In this document: in pieces, positions 51,321 to 60,368 of the stretch
Position numbering within the stretch: position 1 is the first letter of the stretch
Layout: every line of letters starts with the position of its first letter
Assembly (NCBI GenBank): GCA_021646465.1
Contig: SOET01000012.1
Span: forward strand, 1 to 64,000
Length of the DNA: 64,000 bases
Reading direction: 5' to 3'
DNA from: Candidatus Kuenenia hertensis
GTDB taxonomy: Bacteria; Planctomycetota; Brocadiia; Brocadiales; Brocadiaceae
Position numbers and translations under genes: made by a program
The notes under the pieces: model-generated
Told to the model about the DNA's origin: nothing
Database searches by the model: none
What the model saw: only the letters and a program-made list of their open reading frames with translations

Positions 51321-51809
51321 TTATTTGGTTACATCAATAATGAGAGGTATTTCCCCGCAATCAGGAAATTTATGGCACTTTACACATTCTGACCATATTT
51401 TTTGGGGAAGTGTCGCTTTTTCTACCCTGCAAAACCCGCATTTCTCAAAAAATTCAGGTGAATACGTAAGCACAAACATTTTGGCAATGCAAAGTTCCCG
51501 CGCTTCCTGCATACAAACCGATACAAGCTTTCGCCCTATTCCTCTCCGCTGGTATGAACCCTGAACTGCCAATGATTTTATTTCCGCAAGGTCTTTCCAA
51601 AAAATATGCAATGCGGCACATCCAATTAATTGTGTGTCCTCCATGAATACATAAAAATCACGCACATTTTCGTAAAGCTCACTCAGAGAACGCGGCAACA
51701 TCTCATCCTTTGCCGCAAAACTGTTAATAAGTTTATATATTTTCTCTACGTCCTCTATTGTTGCTTTACGCAATATTTGTTTTTTTTCTGTGATATCAGC
51801 CAAGGACAT
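51321..51809 (-). CDS. GNAT-family N-acetyltransferase (ArgA-like)
   Basis: A 162-residue acetyl-CoA-dependent acetyltransferase. The acetyl-CoA loop is visible in SLAVQGSYQRRGIGRKLVSV (Q/RxxGxG/A), followed by FVLTYSPEFFEKCGFCRVEK. The overall pattern, with DVEKIYKLINSFAAKDEMLP in front, resembles the acetyltransferase domain of N-acetylglutamate synthase (ArgA), so arginine synthesis is a possible role. A C-terminal cluster of cysteines (KIWSECVKCHKFPDCGE) is typical of this group in anaerobes. It overlaps the TatD/radical-SAM gene by 14 bases and ends the translation operon. Confidence 0.85.
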   Translation of the reverse strand: MSLADITEKKQILRKATIEDVEKIYKLINSFAAKDEMLPRSLSELYENVRDFYVFMEDTQLIGCAALHIFWKDLAEIKSLAVQGSYQRRGIGRKLVSVCMQEARELCIAKMFVLTYSPEFFEKCGFCRVEKATLPQKIWSECVKCHKFPDCGEIPLIIDVTK

Positions 51810-53166
51810 TGTATTTTCTTATCCTGAAATCTACACCCAAATCCATTGCAATTTTTCTACACTTCTCTATATCAATATCGGGAATTTCTACAACAGAAAC
51901 CTGCACATTGGGAATAACTTTTTTCGCATCTTTAATGAACTGTAACATTGCCGGATAGGCTTTTTCACCGAAAACCGGCTTACAGATCGCAGTATATTTT
52001 TCCGCTGTTTCAGCATTTAAACTTATGCAGATGGTATCAATAAGGCCTTTTAATTCATTCGCTATTGATCTTCCGTTGATAAGGTCCCCATGTCCGTTTG
52101 TATCCAACCGGATGCGTTTTCCTTTTGATTTTAAATCCGCTGCTACGGCTTTTAAGACATCCAGCCGCTCGGTAGGTTCACCATAGCCACAAAAGACAAT
52201 TTCATCATATCTGCCAGGGTCTCCGATCGCCCCCAGCACTTCTTCGGTTGCCGGCTCCCGTTTTAAATGCAGATTATGCCCCTTCACAATGGGATAGGAT
52301 GTTCTCATGCAAAATGAACATTCCATGGAACACCGGTTGGTTAAATTTATGTAAAGAGAATTTCTTATTGCATAAGCTATTTCCCCTTCCGGTACCGGTT
52401 CCCCTATACCGAACAGTGTATATGCGTTAAAAGAAGTAATGCGGACAATATCGTCGGGCGAAAGGCCATAAATTTCAGCAAAAACAGGAATAACAAAGGA
52501 TAAATACGATGGTTCATTCCTCTCCCCCCTTTTCGGGTGAGGGGCCAAAAATGGGCAATCCGTCTCCAAAAGGAGCCTTTCTACTGGAACGGTTTTAGCA
52601 ACTTCCCTTAAATTCTGCGCGTTTTTAAATGTGATTGGCCCCGCAAAAGATAAAAACAATCCCATATCCAGACACTCCTTTGCCGTTTCTTTCGTTCCAC
52701 TGAAACAATGAACGACCCCTTTTAATGCCCCGTTTTTATATTTGTTCAGAATTTTTAAACAATCGTCACTGGCATCGCGGCAATGTATTATCACCGGTAG
52801 ATTATGCTTTTTCGCCAGTGCAAGGTGTTTCTCGAATAGTGCCTGTTGGGCTTCGTGGGGACTCTTGTTACGATAATAATCAAGACCGGTCTCTCCTATC
52901 GCAACAATTTTCGATTCGCCAAGCAGCAACTCCAGTTCATGCCACGTTTGTTCTGATACCCTTGAGGCATCATGCGGATGGATTCCTACACTGACGTAGA
53001 TATTTTCAAAACGATGCGCTAAAGCAATGCATTTTTTGCTGGTAGCAAGGCTTGTTCCCACATTAATAATACTTCCGATGCCTGCCTCTCTGGCACGTAA
53101 TAAAACAGACTCCAAATCTGTTTTATATTCAGGAAAATCAAGATGCGCGTGTGTATCAATAATCAT
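51796..53166 (-). CDS. TatD-family nuclease fused to a radical SAM domain
   Basis: A 456-residue fusion. Residues 1 to about 258 are a complete TatD metal-dependent DNase: IIDTHAHLDFPEY, SVGIHPHDA, GETGLDYYRN, VIIHCRDA, VHCFSGT and LLLETDCPFLAPHP supply the metal ligands. Residues about 270-456 are a radical SAM domain with CSMECSFCMRT (CxxxCxxC) and a CGYGEPTERLDVL glycine motif. This matches the TatD-associated radical SAM family, normally a separate neighbour, here in one chain. The modification carried out is unknown. Overlaps yraN by four bases (ATGA). Confidence 0.9.
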   Translation of the reverse strand: MIIDTHAHLDFPEYKTDLESVLLRAREAGIGSIINVGTSLATSKKCIALAHRFENIYVSVGIHPHDASRVSEQTWHELELLLGESKIVAIGETGLDYYRNKSPHEAQQALFEKHLALAKKHNLPVIIHCRDASDDCLKILNKYKNGALKGVVHCFSGTKETAKECLDMGLFLSFAGPITFKNAQNLREVAKTVPVERLLLETDCPFLAPHPKRGERNEPSYLSFVIPVFAEIYGLSPDDIVRITSFNAYTLFGIGEPVPEGEIAYAIRNSLYINLTNRCSMECSFCMRTSYPIVKGHNLHLKREPATEEVLGAIGDPGRYDEIVFCGYGEPTERLDVLKAVAADLKSKGKRIRLDTNGHGDLINGRSIANELKGLIDTICISLNAETAEKYTAICKPVFGEKAYPAMLQFIKDAKKVIPNVQVSVVEIPDIDIEKCRKIAMDLGVDFRIRKYNVLG

Positions 53167-53600
53167 CGAAAAACACCACTACCATTTTTTGTAAACGCAT
53201 TTTTATAAAGTGTAATTACCGGATGCTTTTTTATCGGCAAGTAAACAATGGAAACAACATCAAAACGCAAATCTATCCCCTCTATCTTTTTTTCCGCAAT
53301 GTAATAGGAAGCAACTTTTATAATTTGCCTTTTTTTGGTTTCTGTTACGGATAATTCCGGAGGTCCGTAATTATCTGTACTCCTGGTCTTAACCTCTACA
53401 AATACAATGACGCCATGATCGTAACAAATAATATCAATTTCTCCTACCTTACGCCGATAATTTCTCTGGAGTATCTTATATCCCTTTTTTTTCAAAAACT
53501 TTGCGGCAACCAGCTCTCCCTTTTCAGCGATAACCGTTTTGTAAGGTTGTATGCCACTGGTTTTCCTGAATATATTTTTCAGAGCGGTAAGATACTTCAT
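53163..53600 (-). CDS. yraN: YraN family (UPF0102) nuclease-like protein
   Basis: A small protein of the restriction-endonuclease-like fold. I start it at the ATG at 53600 (MKYLTALKNIFRK); an upstream ATG at 53663 would add 21 unconserved residues. Core: AEKGELVAAKFLKKKGYKIL, GEIDIICYDHGVIVFVEVKT (the D...E.K catalytic pattern) and KKRQIIKVASYYIAEKK. About 145 residues. The role is unknown, possibly in DNA repair or uptake. It sits between rplS and the TatD fusion, a common position. Confidence 0.9.
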   Translation of the reverse strand: MKYLTALKNIFRKTSGIQPYKTVIAEKGELVAAKFLKKKGYKILQRNYRRKVGEIDIICYDHGVIVFVEVKTRSTDNYGPPELSVTETKKRQIIKVASYYIAEKKIEGIDLRFDVVSIVYLPIKKHPVITLYKNAFTKNGSGVFR

Positions 53601-53717
53601 ACACAAAAAAACGTAAGGTTTAACTCCAATGCAAAAGAATCCTAAAGCAACTCTGTGTCGCATTAGGATTTCTCATGCAGAATGATCTGCAATACGGAAA
53701 CAATAGTTTTATGATTC

Positions 53718-54077
53718 CTATGTTTCCTTATTATCAATTCTTTTCTCTTTCAACCTGATACCCTTACTGGTTCTTTCCCTCATGTAATATAACTTAGCGC
53801 GTCTTACTTTTCCCGATTTTTTCACCTTCACATCCAACACCTTTGGAGAATGTATAGGAAATACACGTTCTACCCCTTCTCCCTGAACAATACGTCTTAC
53901 GGTAAAGGTTTCCTGTATACCTCCCCCGTTCTTTGCAATTACCAATCCGTTAAACACCTGCGTGCGTTCCTTTTCTCCTTCTTTGATTCTTATAGAAACA
54001 CTTACCTGGTCTCCAACAGAATATTTGGGGATTTCGGTTTTCATGTGTTCTTTTTCTATTGCGTCAATAATATTCAT
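53718..54077 (-). CDS. rplS: 50S ribosomal protein L19
   Basis: A 119-residue large-subunit protein at the 30S-50S interface. Starts at the ATG at 54077 with AGGAGTAAAACC ahead; an earlier in-frame ATG at 54092 lacks a ribosome site. IPKYSVGDQVSVSIRIKEGE, RTQVFNGLVIAKNGGGIQET, FTVRRIVQGEGVERVFPIHS and RRAKLYYMRERTSKGIRLKE are all typical. It follows trmD in the usual ffh-rpsP-trmD-rplS order. Confidence 0.97.
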   Translation of the reverse strand: MNIIDAIEKEHMKTEIPKYSVGDQVSVSIRIKEGEKERTQVFNGLVIAKNGGGIQETFTVRRIVQGEGVERVFPIHSPKVLDVKVKKSGKVRRAKLYYMRERTSKGIRLKEKRIDNKET

Positions 54078-54124
54078 GGTTTTACTCCTCATTCAGTTAA
54101 TATATTTACAGGGTAAACACAACC

Positions 54125-54805
54125 TTATCTCTTGTTTACTAAATCAGGCCTCTTTTCCAGAGTCCTTTTTTCCGCAAAGGATCTTTGCCATTCCTTTATT
54201 TTTTGATGATGACCAGAACGCAATATTTCCGGAACTTTCATGCCCCTGTATTCAGCAGGACGGGTATATTGAGGATATTCTAACAACCCATTGTGAAAAG
54301 ATTCTTCGGTTATTGAGTTCGTATCTCCTAAAACACCGGGAATCAGGCGAACTACCGCATCAATAACCACCATTGCCGCCAGTTCTCCTCCGGAGAGAAT
54401 ATAATCGCCAATGGACAACTCAAACACATCCAGCCCGATTCTGATTCTTTCATCAAACCCCTCGTAATGGCCGCATAGTAACATGAGGTACTTCTCTTTT
54501 GCCAATTCTTTAGCGACAGTTTGTGAAAAACAACAACCTTGTGGTGTTAATAAAATTTTTTTAGAAGATAGGGCAGTTTGCCGTTCAATCGTCTCTACCG
54601 CATTGAAAACAGGTTCCGGCTTCATTACCATCCCGGGTCCCCCGCCATAAGGCCTGTCATCTACACAACGTTGATTTTCCGCATAGTCTCTGATATTAAA
54701 AATATTGTATTGTACAAGGGCCTTTTCCCTGGCGATCTTTAAAATACTATGCCCCAGCACGTTTTCAAACATCTCGGGAAAGAGTGTTAAGATATCAATA
54801 CGCAT
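54125..54805 (-). CDS. trmD: tRNA (guanine-N1-)-methyltransferase
   Basis: Methylates G37 next to the anticodon to keep the reading frame. 226 residues with the trefoil-knot SAM site: LTLFPEMFENVLGHSILKIA, the VDDRPYGGGPGMVMKPEPVF motif, LLCGHYEGFDERIR and SIGDYILSGGELAAMVVIDA. The C-terminal domain HHQKIKEWQRSFAEKRTLEK binds tRNA. It is separated from rpsP by three bases. rimM, usually between rpsP and trmD, is absent here. Confidence 0.97.
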   Translation of the reverse strand: MRIDILTLFPEMFENVLGHSILKIAREKALVQYNIFNIRDYAENQRCVDDRPYGGGPGMVMKPEPVFNAVETIERQTALSSKKILLTPQGCCFSQTVAKELAKEKYLMLLCGHYEGFDERIRIGLDVFELSIGDYILSGGELAAMVVIDAVVRLIPGVLGDTNSITEESFHNGLLEYPQYTRPAEYRGMKVPEILRSGHHQKIKEWQRSFAEKRTLEKRPDLVNKR

Positions 54806-54808
54806 GTA

Positions 54809-55066
54809 TCATTTTTTGAATGCAATACCAAATTTTTTAAATATACCGGCAACCGATTCTGTTGGTTTCGCCCCGACACTAAGCCAATAATCAATTCTCT
54901 CCTTTTTTAGGGTTACCTGCTTTTCGCTGTTTGATTCCATAGGATCATACGTCCCTAAATTTTCGATGGCCATGCCATCCCGTTCCTCATGAGCATCGAA
55001 CGCACCAATTCTGTAAAAGGGCCTGTTCTTACGTCCCATCCGCATCATCCTGATTCTTACTGCCAT
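54809..55066 (-). CDS. rpsP: 30S ribosomal protein S16
   Basis: An 85-residue small-subunit protein: MAVRIRMMRMGRKNRPFYRI, then GTYDPMESNSEKQVTLKKER and YWLSVGAKPTESVAGIFKKF, all conserved in the family. It lies 21 bases after ffh and 3 before trmD. Confidence 0.97.
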   Translation of the reverse strand: MAVRIRMMRMGRKNRPFYRIGAFDAHEERDGMAIENLGTYDPMESNSEKQVTLKKERIDYWLSVGAKPTESVAGIFKKFGIAFKK

Positions 55067-55087
55067 TTTTTCTCCTTTAGATAAAAT

Positions 55088-56440
55088 TTACCTTGCCATT
55101 CCCTTGCCAAAGGGCATACCACCGGAAAACATTCCCATTTTCTTCAGACTTTTCTCGTTTCCCTTAAAATGTTTCATTAATTTTTTCATCGATTTAAATT
55201 GCTTAAGCAGTTGATTAACGTCCTGAACGGTTGTCCCGCTGCCATTTGCTACCCGCTGCCTTCTGCTTCCATTTATTATGTCAGGAACCAAACGCTCCTG
55301 AATCGTCATTGATTTAATGATGGCTTCAACTTTTTGCAACTGTTTTTCGTCAACATTAAGACCATCCATCTTATTCCCCAAACCGGGAATCATACCCAAT
55401 ACTTCTTTAATAGGCCCCATTTTTTTTACCTGCTGAAGCTGAACAAGAAAATCTTCCAGGCTGAGTGTATCATTTTGTATCTTCCGGCTAAGCTTCTGTG
55501 CTTCTTCCAAATCAATGGCCTGCTGCGCGCGTTCCACCAGCGAAACAACATCACCCATCCCCAATATTCTGGAAGCCATCCTGTCCGGATGAAATTCCTC
55601 AAGACGATCAAGCTTCTCACCGATACCCACGAACTTGATAGGTTTTCCGGTAACTGCCCGTATTGAAAGCGCCGCCCCACCTCGTGTATCACCATCAAGT
55701 TTAGACAAAATCACACCGTCAAAACTCAATTGCTCATCAAACTCCTTTGCACTAGTCACCGCATCCTGCCCCGTCATTGCGTCACAAACAAAATATATCT
55801 GGTCAGGACCAAGGGTATCTTTTATCTCCCGCAATTCGAGCATCAGCTCATCGTCAATGTGCAACCTTCCTGCTGTATCAAGAATTACCACATCATGTCC
55901 GTTCTTTTTTGCATATGTTACCGCATCGCTACAAATCTTTACCGGTTGTGAAGTAGTATCAAAATATACTTCTATATCCAGTTGCTTACCCAGCACCTTT
56001 AATTGTTCAACAGCCGCAGGACGTTGAATATCTGCTGCAACAAGCAATGGTTTCTTCCCTTTTGAAAGTATCAGCTTTGCAAGTTTACCGGCTGTTGTTG
56101 TCTTACCGCTACCTTGCAAACCTACCAGCATCACCAGCGTCTGTTCACCTTCCTTAAAAGGAATAGAGGTATCAGATTCTCCCATCAGATTAATCAGTTC
56201 ATCATGGACAATCTTAATTACCTGCTGGCCCGGTGCAACACTTTTAATTACCTCTTCACCCACAGAACGCTCGGTAACCTGCTTTATGAAGTTTTTTACT
56301 ACTTTATAATTAACATCCGCTTCAAGCAATGCCAGGCGCACTTCATGCAATCCGTCCTTAATATTCCCTTCGGTTAATCTTCCTTTCCCGCGGAACTTAC
56401 CAAGAACACTTTCCAAACTATTTGTAATTGATTCAAACAT
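55088..56440 (-). CDS. ffh: Signal recognition particle protein Ffh (SRP54)
   Basis: GTPase that binds signal sequences and 4.5S RNA for cotranslational targeting. 450 residues: N domain (KFRGKGRLTEGNIKDGLHEV), G domain (LVGLQGSGKTTTAGKLAKLI, VAADIQRPAAVEQL, DTAGRLHIDDELM, TKLDGD-type SKLDGDTRGGAALS), and M domain with INGSRRQRVANGSGTTVQDV for SRP RNA. The Met-rich tail GMFSGGMPFGKGMAR is typical. It leads the translation operon. No 4.5S RNA gene was recognised in the window. Confidence 0.97.
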   Translation of the reverse strand: MFESITNSLESVLGKFRGKGRLTEGNIKDGLHEVRLALLEADVNYKVVKNFIKQVTERSVGEEVIKSVAPGQQVIKIVHDELINLMGESDTSIPFKEGEQTLVMLVGLQGSGKTTTAGKLAKLILSKGKKPLLVAADIQRPAAVEQLKVLGKQLDIEVYFDTTSQPVKICSDAVTYAKKNGHDVVILDTAGRLHIDDELMLELREIKDTLGPDQIYFVCDAMTGQDAVTSAKEFDEQLSFDGVILSKLDGDTRGGAALSIRAVTGKPIKFVGIGEKLDRLEEFHPDRMASRILGMGDVVSLVERAQQAIDLEEAQKLSRKIQNDTLSLEDFLVQLQQVKKMGPIKEVLGMIPGLGNKMDGLNVDEKQLQKVEAIIKSMTIQERLVPDIINGSRRQRVANGSGTTVQDVNQLLKQFKSMKKLMKHFKGNEKSLKKMGMFSGGMPFGKGMAR

Positions 56441-56542
56441 AACTGAGTAAACAATACTTTTTAAATTTTAATCTGCTAATTAAAACCATTTCAGGGCAAA
56501 CCTTTTACGGTACTCCCCCCCTTTCCTCAATAATTATATTAC

Positions 56543-56571
56543 AGTATAACCTTATTGACTTATAATCGCAA
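56543..56571 (-). promoter_or_regulatory. Promoter for the ffh operon
   Basis: On the minus strand TTGCGA (56571-56566) and TATACT (56548-56543), 17 bases apart, about 100 bases before the ffh ATG. The divergent gap 56441-56832 (392 bases) otherwise contains only the rpmE promoter and AT-rich sequence. Confidence 0.5.
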
Positions 56572-56756
56572 GACAACAATAATACCATAAACTCCTTATT
56601 TTATAAAATAATACAAGATATTCAAATGAATTTTCCCAACACAAAACACGGCAAAGGGAGGGTATCCATTTAAATAGGTGAATATATCGTTACGTTTTCA
56701 TTTATATGGCCAGGTTGAATATTTCTATTGCGGAAGGTTTGTTGGTTTGCTAATAT

Positions 56757-56786
56757 TTGACGTTTATGCTATTATTTTTGTATTAT
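56757..56786 (+). promoter_or_regulatory. Promoter for rpmE-prfA-prmC-murA
   Basis: TTGACG at 56757-56762 and TATTAT at 56781-56786, spaced by 18 bases. The ribosome site AAGGAG follows near 56816, and rpmE starts at 56833. Confidence 0.5.
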
Positions 56787-56832
56787 TTTTTTGTGTTTAT
56801 AGGTGTTTTTTATTTAAGGAGATAAAAATAGG

Positions 56833-57063
56833 ATGAAAAGCGACATTCACCCAAATTATATAGAATCAGTTGTAACATGTGGATGCGGAGAAACATTTAA
56901 AACCAGATCCACAAAACCTAAAATTGCCGTAGAAATATGTTCAAAATGTCACCCTTTTTACACGGGAAAGCAAAGGTTTGTAGATAGCGCCGGTCAAATC
57001 GACCGTTTTAACAAACGATTGAAAAAAAGCAAAAAAATTCAAGAATCAAATACAACAAAATAA
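56833..57063 (+). CDS. rpmE: 50S ribosomal protein L31, zinc-binding type
   Basis: A 76-residue protein: [20 protein letters not shown] then [20 protein letters not shown]. Two CxxC-like pairs (TCGC and CSKC) mark the zinc-binding C+ form. The tail is Lys-rich. It heads an operon with prfA 13 bases downstream, an arrangement found in many bacteria. Confidence 0.96.
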   Translation: MKSDIHPNYIESVVTCGCGETFKTRSTKPKIAVEICSKCHPFYTGKQRFVDSAGQIDRFNKRLKKSKKIQESNTTK

Positions 57064-57076
57064 TAACACCACCACA

Positions 57077-58156
57077 ATGAATAAAAATTTATTAAAAAAA
57101 TTGGAAGACATGCAAAGGCGATATAACGAATTGGAAAATCTGCTGGCAGACCCGCAGGTTATCGCCGATTCTGGCCGTTATATGTCCCTCATGAAGGAAC
57201 ACGGAAGCCTTTCCAAAATAGTTCATAAATATACCCAGTTAACCAAAACCCTTACAAGAAAACAGGAGGCGGAAAATCTATTATCTGATGTGGAATTTGC
57301 AGATATGGCACGTCTAGAACTGGAAGAACTGGAGGAACAGGAAAAGGTTATTCTTGATGAAATCAAGGACTTGTTTATTACCGAAGACAAAACCGCCAAT
57401 AAAAACGTTATTGCGGAAATCCGGGCAGGAACAGGAGGAGAAGAGGCCGCTATTTTCGCAGCAGATCTGTTTCGCATGTATACCAGATATGCCGAAAGTC
57501 AAAACTGGAAAACCGAACTGTTCGATTACAACGAAACTGATTTAGGCGGATACAAAGAGGTCGTCTTTTCTATAGAAGGCCACAATGTCTATCAAAAATT
57601 ACGCTTTGAAAGCGGTACACACCGTGTTCAGCGGGTGCCGCAAACGGAAGCAAGCGGCAGGGTTCATACTTCAACAGCCACGGTAGCCATACTACCGGAA
57701 GCTGAAGAGGTCGAAATTGACATTAACCCCGCCGATATCCTTGTAGAAACATTCCGCGCCTCAGGACCGGGAGGACAAAAGGTAAATAAGACAAGTTCTG
57801 CCGTAAGAATTACCCATATCCCAACGGGTATTGTCGTAAAATGTCTTGACGAAAAATCACAGCATAAAAACAGGGCAAAAGCAATGCGTATATTGCGAAG
57901 CCGTTTGTATGAATCAATTGAAGAAAAAAACCAGCTCGAACGGGATCAAACAAGGAGGGTTCAGATAGGAACCGGAGATCGTAGTGAAAAAATTCGCACG
58001 TATAATTATTCACAAAATCGGGTTACCGATCACCGGATTAATTTTTCCGTATACAATCTGGAACAAGTTATGATGGGATATTTGGACGAAATCATTGAGG
58101 CCCTGGCAAACCACTATAAAGAAGATCAACTAAAGCAGTTAGCCATAAGCATGTGA
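57077..58156 (+). CDS. prfA: Peptide chain release factor 1
   Basis: Reads UAA and UAG stop codons and triggers peptide release. 359 residues: helical domain 1, then ESGTHRVQRVPQTEASGRVH with the RF1 context, the GGQ motif in RASGPGGQKVNKTSSAVRIT at about residue 233, and VDHRINFSVYNLEQ-like VTDHRINFSVYNLEQVMMG. The stop overlaps the prmC start (GTGA). RF1 is the substrate of PrmC, so the pairing is functional. Confidence 0.97.
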   Translation: MNKNLLKKLEDMQRRYNELENLLADPQVIADSGRYMSLMKEHGSLSKIVHKYTQLTKTLTRKQEAENLLSDVEFADMARLELEELEEQEKVILDEIKDLFITEDKTANKNVIAEIRAGTGGEEAAIFAADLFRMYTRYAESQNWKTELFDYNETDLGGYKEVVFSIEGHNVYQKLRFESGTHRVQRVPQTEASGRVHTSTATVAILPEAEEVEIDINPADILVETFRASGPGGQKVNKTSSAVRITHIPTGIVVKCLDEKSQHKNRAKAMRILRSRLYESIEEKNQLERDQTRRVQIGTGDRSEKIRTYNYSQNRVTDHRINFSVYNLEQVMMGYLDEIIEALANHYKEDQLKQLAISM

Positions 58157-59094
58157 TTGGGAAATGCACTAAAGAGAAAACCAGCATGCCCACAGACAAT
58201 GATACCGTTGGGAACATTATTCACTGGGCTGCCAAAAAGCTGCAACATTGCGGCATTGATTCTCCCCGCTTGGATGCAGAGGTTATACTGTCACATCTGT
58301 TAGGCTGTGATCGCATAAGACTTCATACGTACCCGGACAAACCGTTACAACACATAATTGCATCACGTTATAAAAAGGCCATTCAGAGGCGGGCACAAAG
58401 GGTACCGCTTCAATATATTACCAACCATGCGGAATTTATGTCTTTAGACTTTTATGTCGACGAAAGGGTGCTTATACCGCGTCCGGAGACTGAATTGCTG
58501 GTAGAAGCGGTCATAAAAAAGGCAAAATGTTTCATCCATGAAGACGAAATTGTAATTATTGACATCGGTGTTGGAAGTGGGAATATTGCGATCTCTCTTG
58601 CCAAAAATATAGAGATTGCAAGAATATTTGCAATAGACATTTCTCCGGACGCATTAGTTATTGCAAAAATGAACGCACGAAAACACCAGGTGCTGGATAA
58701 AATTACATTTCTCCACGGTGATGTATATGAACCATTAAAATCATGCAACAGTAAAACAAAAGCGCATTTCATCGTATCAAACCCACCCTATATAGCTTCA
58801 GCCGAATTATCTTTGTTACAAAAGGAAGTAAGGGATTATGAACCGCTCACTGCACTTATCAGCGGCCATAGCGGGTTGGAAATATTTGAACGCATTCTGG
58901 CAGAAGCAAATTCCTGGCTCAGGCCGGCGGGGTTTCTCCTTTTTGAAGTAGCAGAAAAACAAGCACGCCAGGTCATAAAAATGATAAAAAATACAAACAT
59001 CTTTACATCAATACAGCGTATAAAAGATTACCAGAACATATCCCGCGTCCTTATTGCACAAAGGGAGGGTCACATTGGACAAAATCGTAATTGA
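58153..59094 (+). CDS. prmC: Release factor glutamine methyltransferase
   Basis: Methylates the Gln of the GGQ loop in release factors. 313 residues: N-terminal five-helix domain (AAKKLQHCGIDSPRLDAEVI), then VLIPRPETELLVEAV, the SAM site IDIGVGSGNIAISLAKN, and the catalytic FIVSNPPYIASAEL (NPPY). I take the GTG at 58153 because it overlaps the prfA stop; the ATG at 58186 is an alternative. The 3' end overlaps the murA start region by 20 bases. Confidence 0.95.
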   Translation: MIGKCTKEKTSMPTDNDTVGNIIHWAAKKLQHCGIDSPRLDAEVILSHLLGCDRIRLHTYPDKPLQHIIASRYKKAIQRRAQRVPLQYITNHAEFMSLDFYVDERVLIPRPETELLVEAVIKKAKCFIHEDEIVIIDIGVGSGNIAISLAKNIEIARIFAIDISPDALVIAKMNARKHQVLDKITFLHGDVYEPLKSCNSKTKAHFIVSNPPYIASAELSLLQKEVRDYEPLTALISGHSGLEIFERILAEANSWLRPAGFLLFEVAEKQARQVIKMIKNTNIFTSIQRIKDYQNISRVLIAQREGHIGQNRN

Positions 59095-60349
59095 AGGTGG
59101 GCGTCGCCTGGAAGGAAAAGTACGAATAAATGGGGCAAAAAATGCAGCGTTGCCAATTATGGCGGCATGTTTATTACTACACGGCCCTTCCCGCATAAAA
59201 GGAATACCTGATATTGTAGATATTCGAACGCAGATAAGAATATTGGAGAACCTCGGAGGTGAGATTCGGTATCTTGAAGATGGTTCCCTTGAGATAATAT
59301 TTCGGGATGGAGAAAATAAAGAAAAGGTTACGGCCCCTTACGATTTGGTCCGAAAAATGAGAGCATCCGTCTGTGTTTTGGGACCTTTACTCAGCAAGAG
59401 AGGCAATGCAAAGGTTTCATATCCGGGAGGTTGTGTTATCGGACAACGTCCTATAGATTTACATTTGAAAGGACTAAGCGCATTAGGCTCCAGCATTGAA
59501 ACAAAGGAAGGGTACGTAATCGCCTCGGCAAACAAATTAAGAGGAACACGCATTTCCTTAAAGGGACAATACGGTACAACGGTATTGGGAACATGCAATG
59601 TTATGACCGCCGCAGTACTGGCAGAAGGCACAACAATCATTGATGATGCGGCATGCGAACCTGAAGTGCAGGATCTTGCTCATTTTCTTAATAAAGCCGG
59701 AGCTAAGATTTCCGGAATAGGAAGCAATGCACTCACTATTGAAGGAGTTAAGGAATTACACGGTATAGACTATGAAATCATTCCAGACAGAATAGAAGCA
59801 GGAACCTTTATGATTGCCGGGGCGATAACGAGAGGAGAAATTACCCTGGAAAATGTCCGGGAGGATCACCTTGCCGCAACAATTGAAAAATTACGCGAAA
59901 TCGGTGTGGAAATAACTACAAATGGAAATTATACCACGGTAAAAAGTAATAATGATTACCAACCCGCTAATATAACGACAATGCCCTACCCTGGATTGCC
60001 AACTGATATGCAGGCACAATTTATGGCACTGCTTTGTACAGTATCCGGGAAAAGTGTAATTACCGAAGGAATATTCCCCGACAGATTCATCCACTCAGCG
60101 GAATTAAGAAGAATGGGGGCAGATATCCAGGTAGACGTCCCGTATGCCACAATAAACGGCACACCTTTTCTTTCGGGCGCGCACGTTATGGTATCTGATC
60201 TTCGTGCAGGCGCCGGGCTCGTCCTTGCGGGACTGGTAGCAAAAGGCACAACTCACATCCACCGTATCTACCATTTGGACAGGGGATATGAGCAACTTGA
60301 AAAACGGTTGTCTCAACTCGGCGCCAATATAACACGTGTTCAGGAATAA
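59075..60349 (+). CDS. murA: UDP-N-acetylglucosamine 1-carboxyvinyltransferase
   Basis: First committed step of peptidoglycan synthesis. Start chosen at TTG 59075 (MDKIVIEGGRRLEGKVRING) with AGGGAGGG ahead; a TTG at 59054 would add seven residues. About 424 residues. NGAKNAALPIMAACLLLHGP opens the fold; the catalytic Cys is present in YPGGCVIGQRPIDLHL, so it should be sensitive to fosfomycin (the Asp form is resistant). DRIEAGTFMIAGAITRGEIT and FPDRFIHSAELRRMGADIQV are also typical. Its start lies within the end of prmC. Confidence 0.96.
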   Translation: MDKIVIEGGRRLEGKVRINGAKNAALPIMAACLLLHGPSRIKGIPDIVDIRTQIRILENLGGEIRYLEDGSLEIIFRDGENKEKVTAPYDLVRKMRASVCVLGPLLSKRGNAKVSYPGGCVIGQRPIDLHLKGLSALGSSIETKEGYVIASANKLRGTRISLKGQYGTTVLGTCNVMTAAVLAEGTTIIDDAACEPEVQDLAHFLNKAGAKISGIGSNALTIEGVKELHGIDYEIIPDRIEAGTFMIAGAITRGEITLENVREDHLAATIEKLREIGVEITTNGNYTTVKSNNDYQPANITTMPYPGLPTDMQAQFMALLCTVSGKSVITEGIFPDRFIHSAELRRMGADIQVDVPYATINGTPFLSGAHVMVSDLRAGAGLVLAGLVAKGTTHIHRIYHLDRGYEQLEKRLSQLGANITRVQE

Positions 60350-60368
60350 AATATTTCTGAATGGCCGT

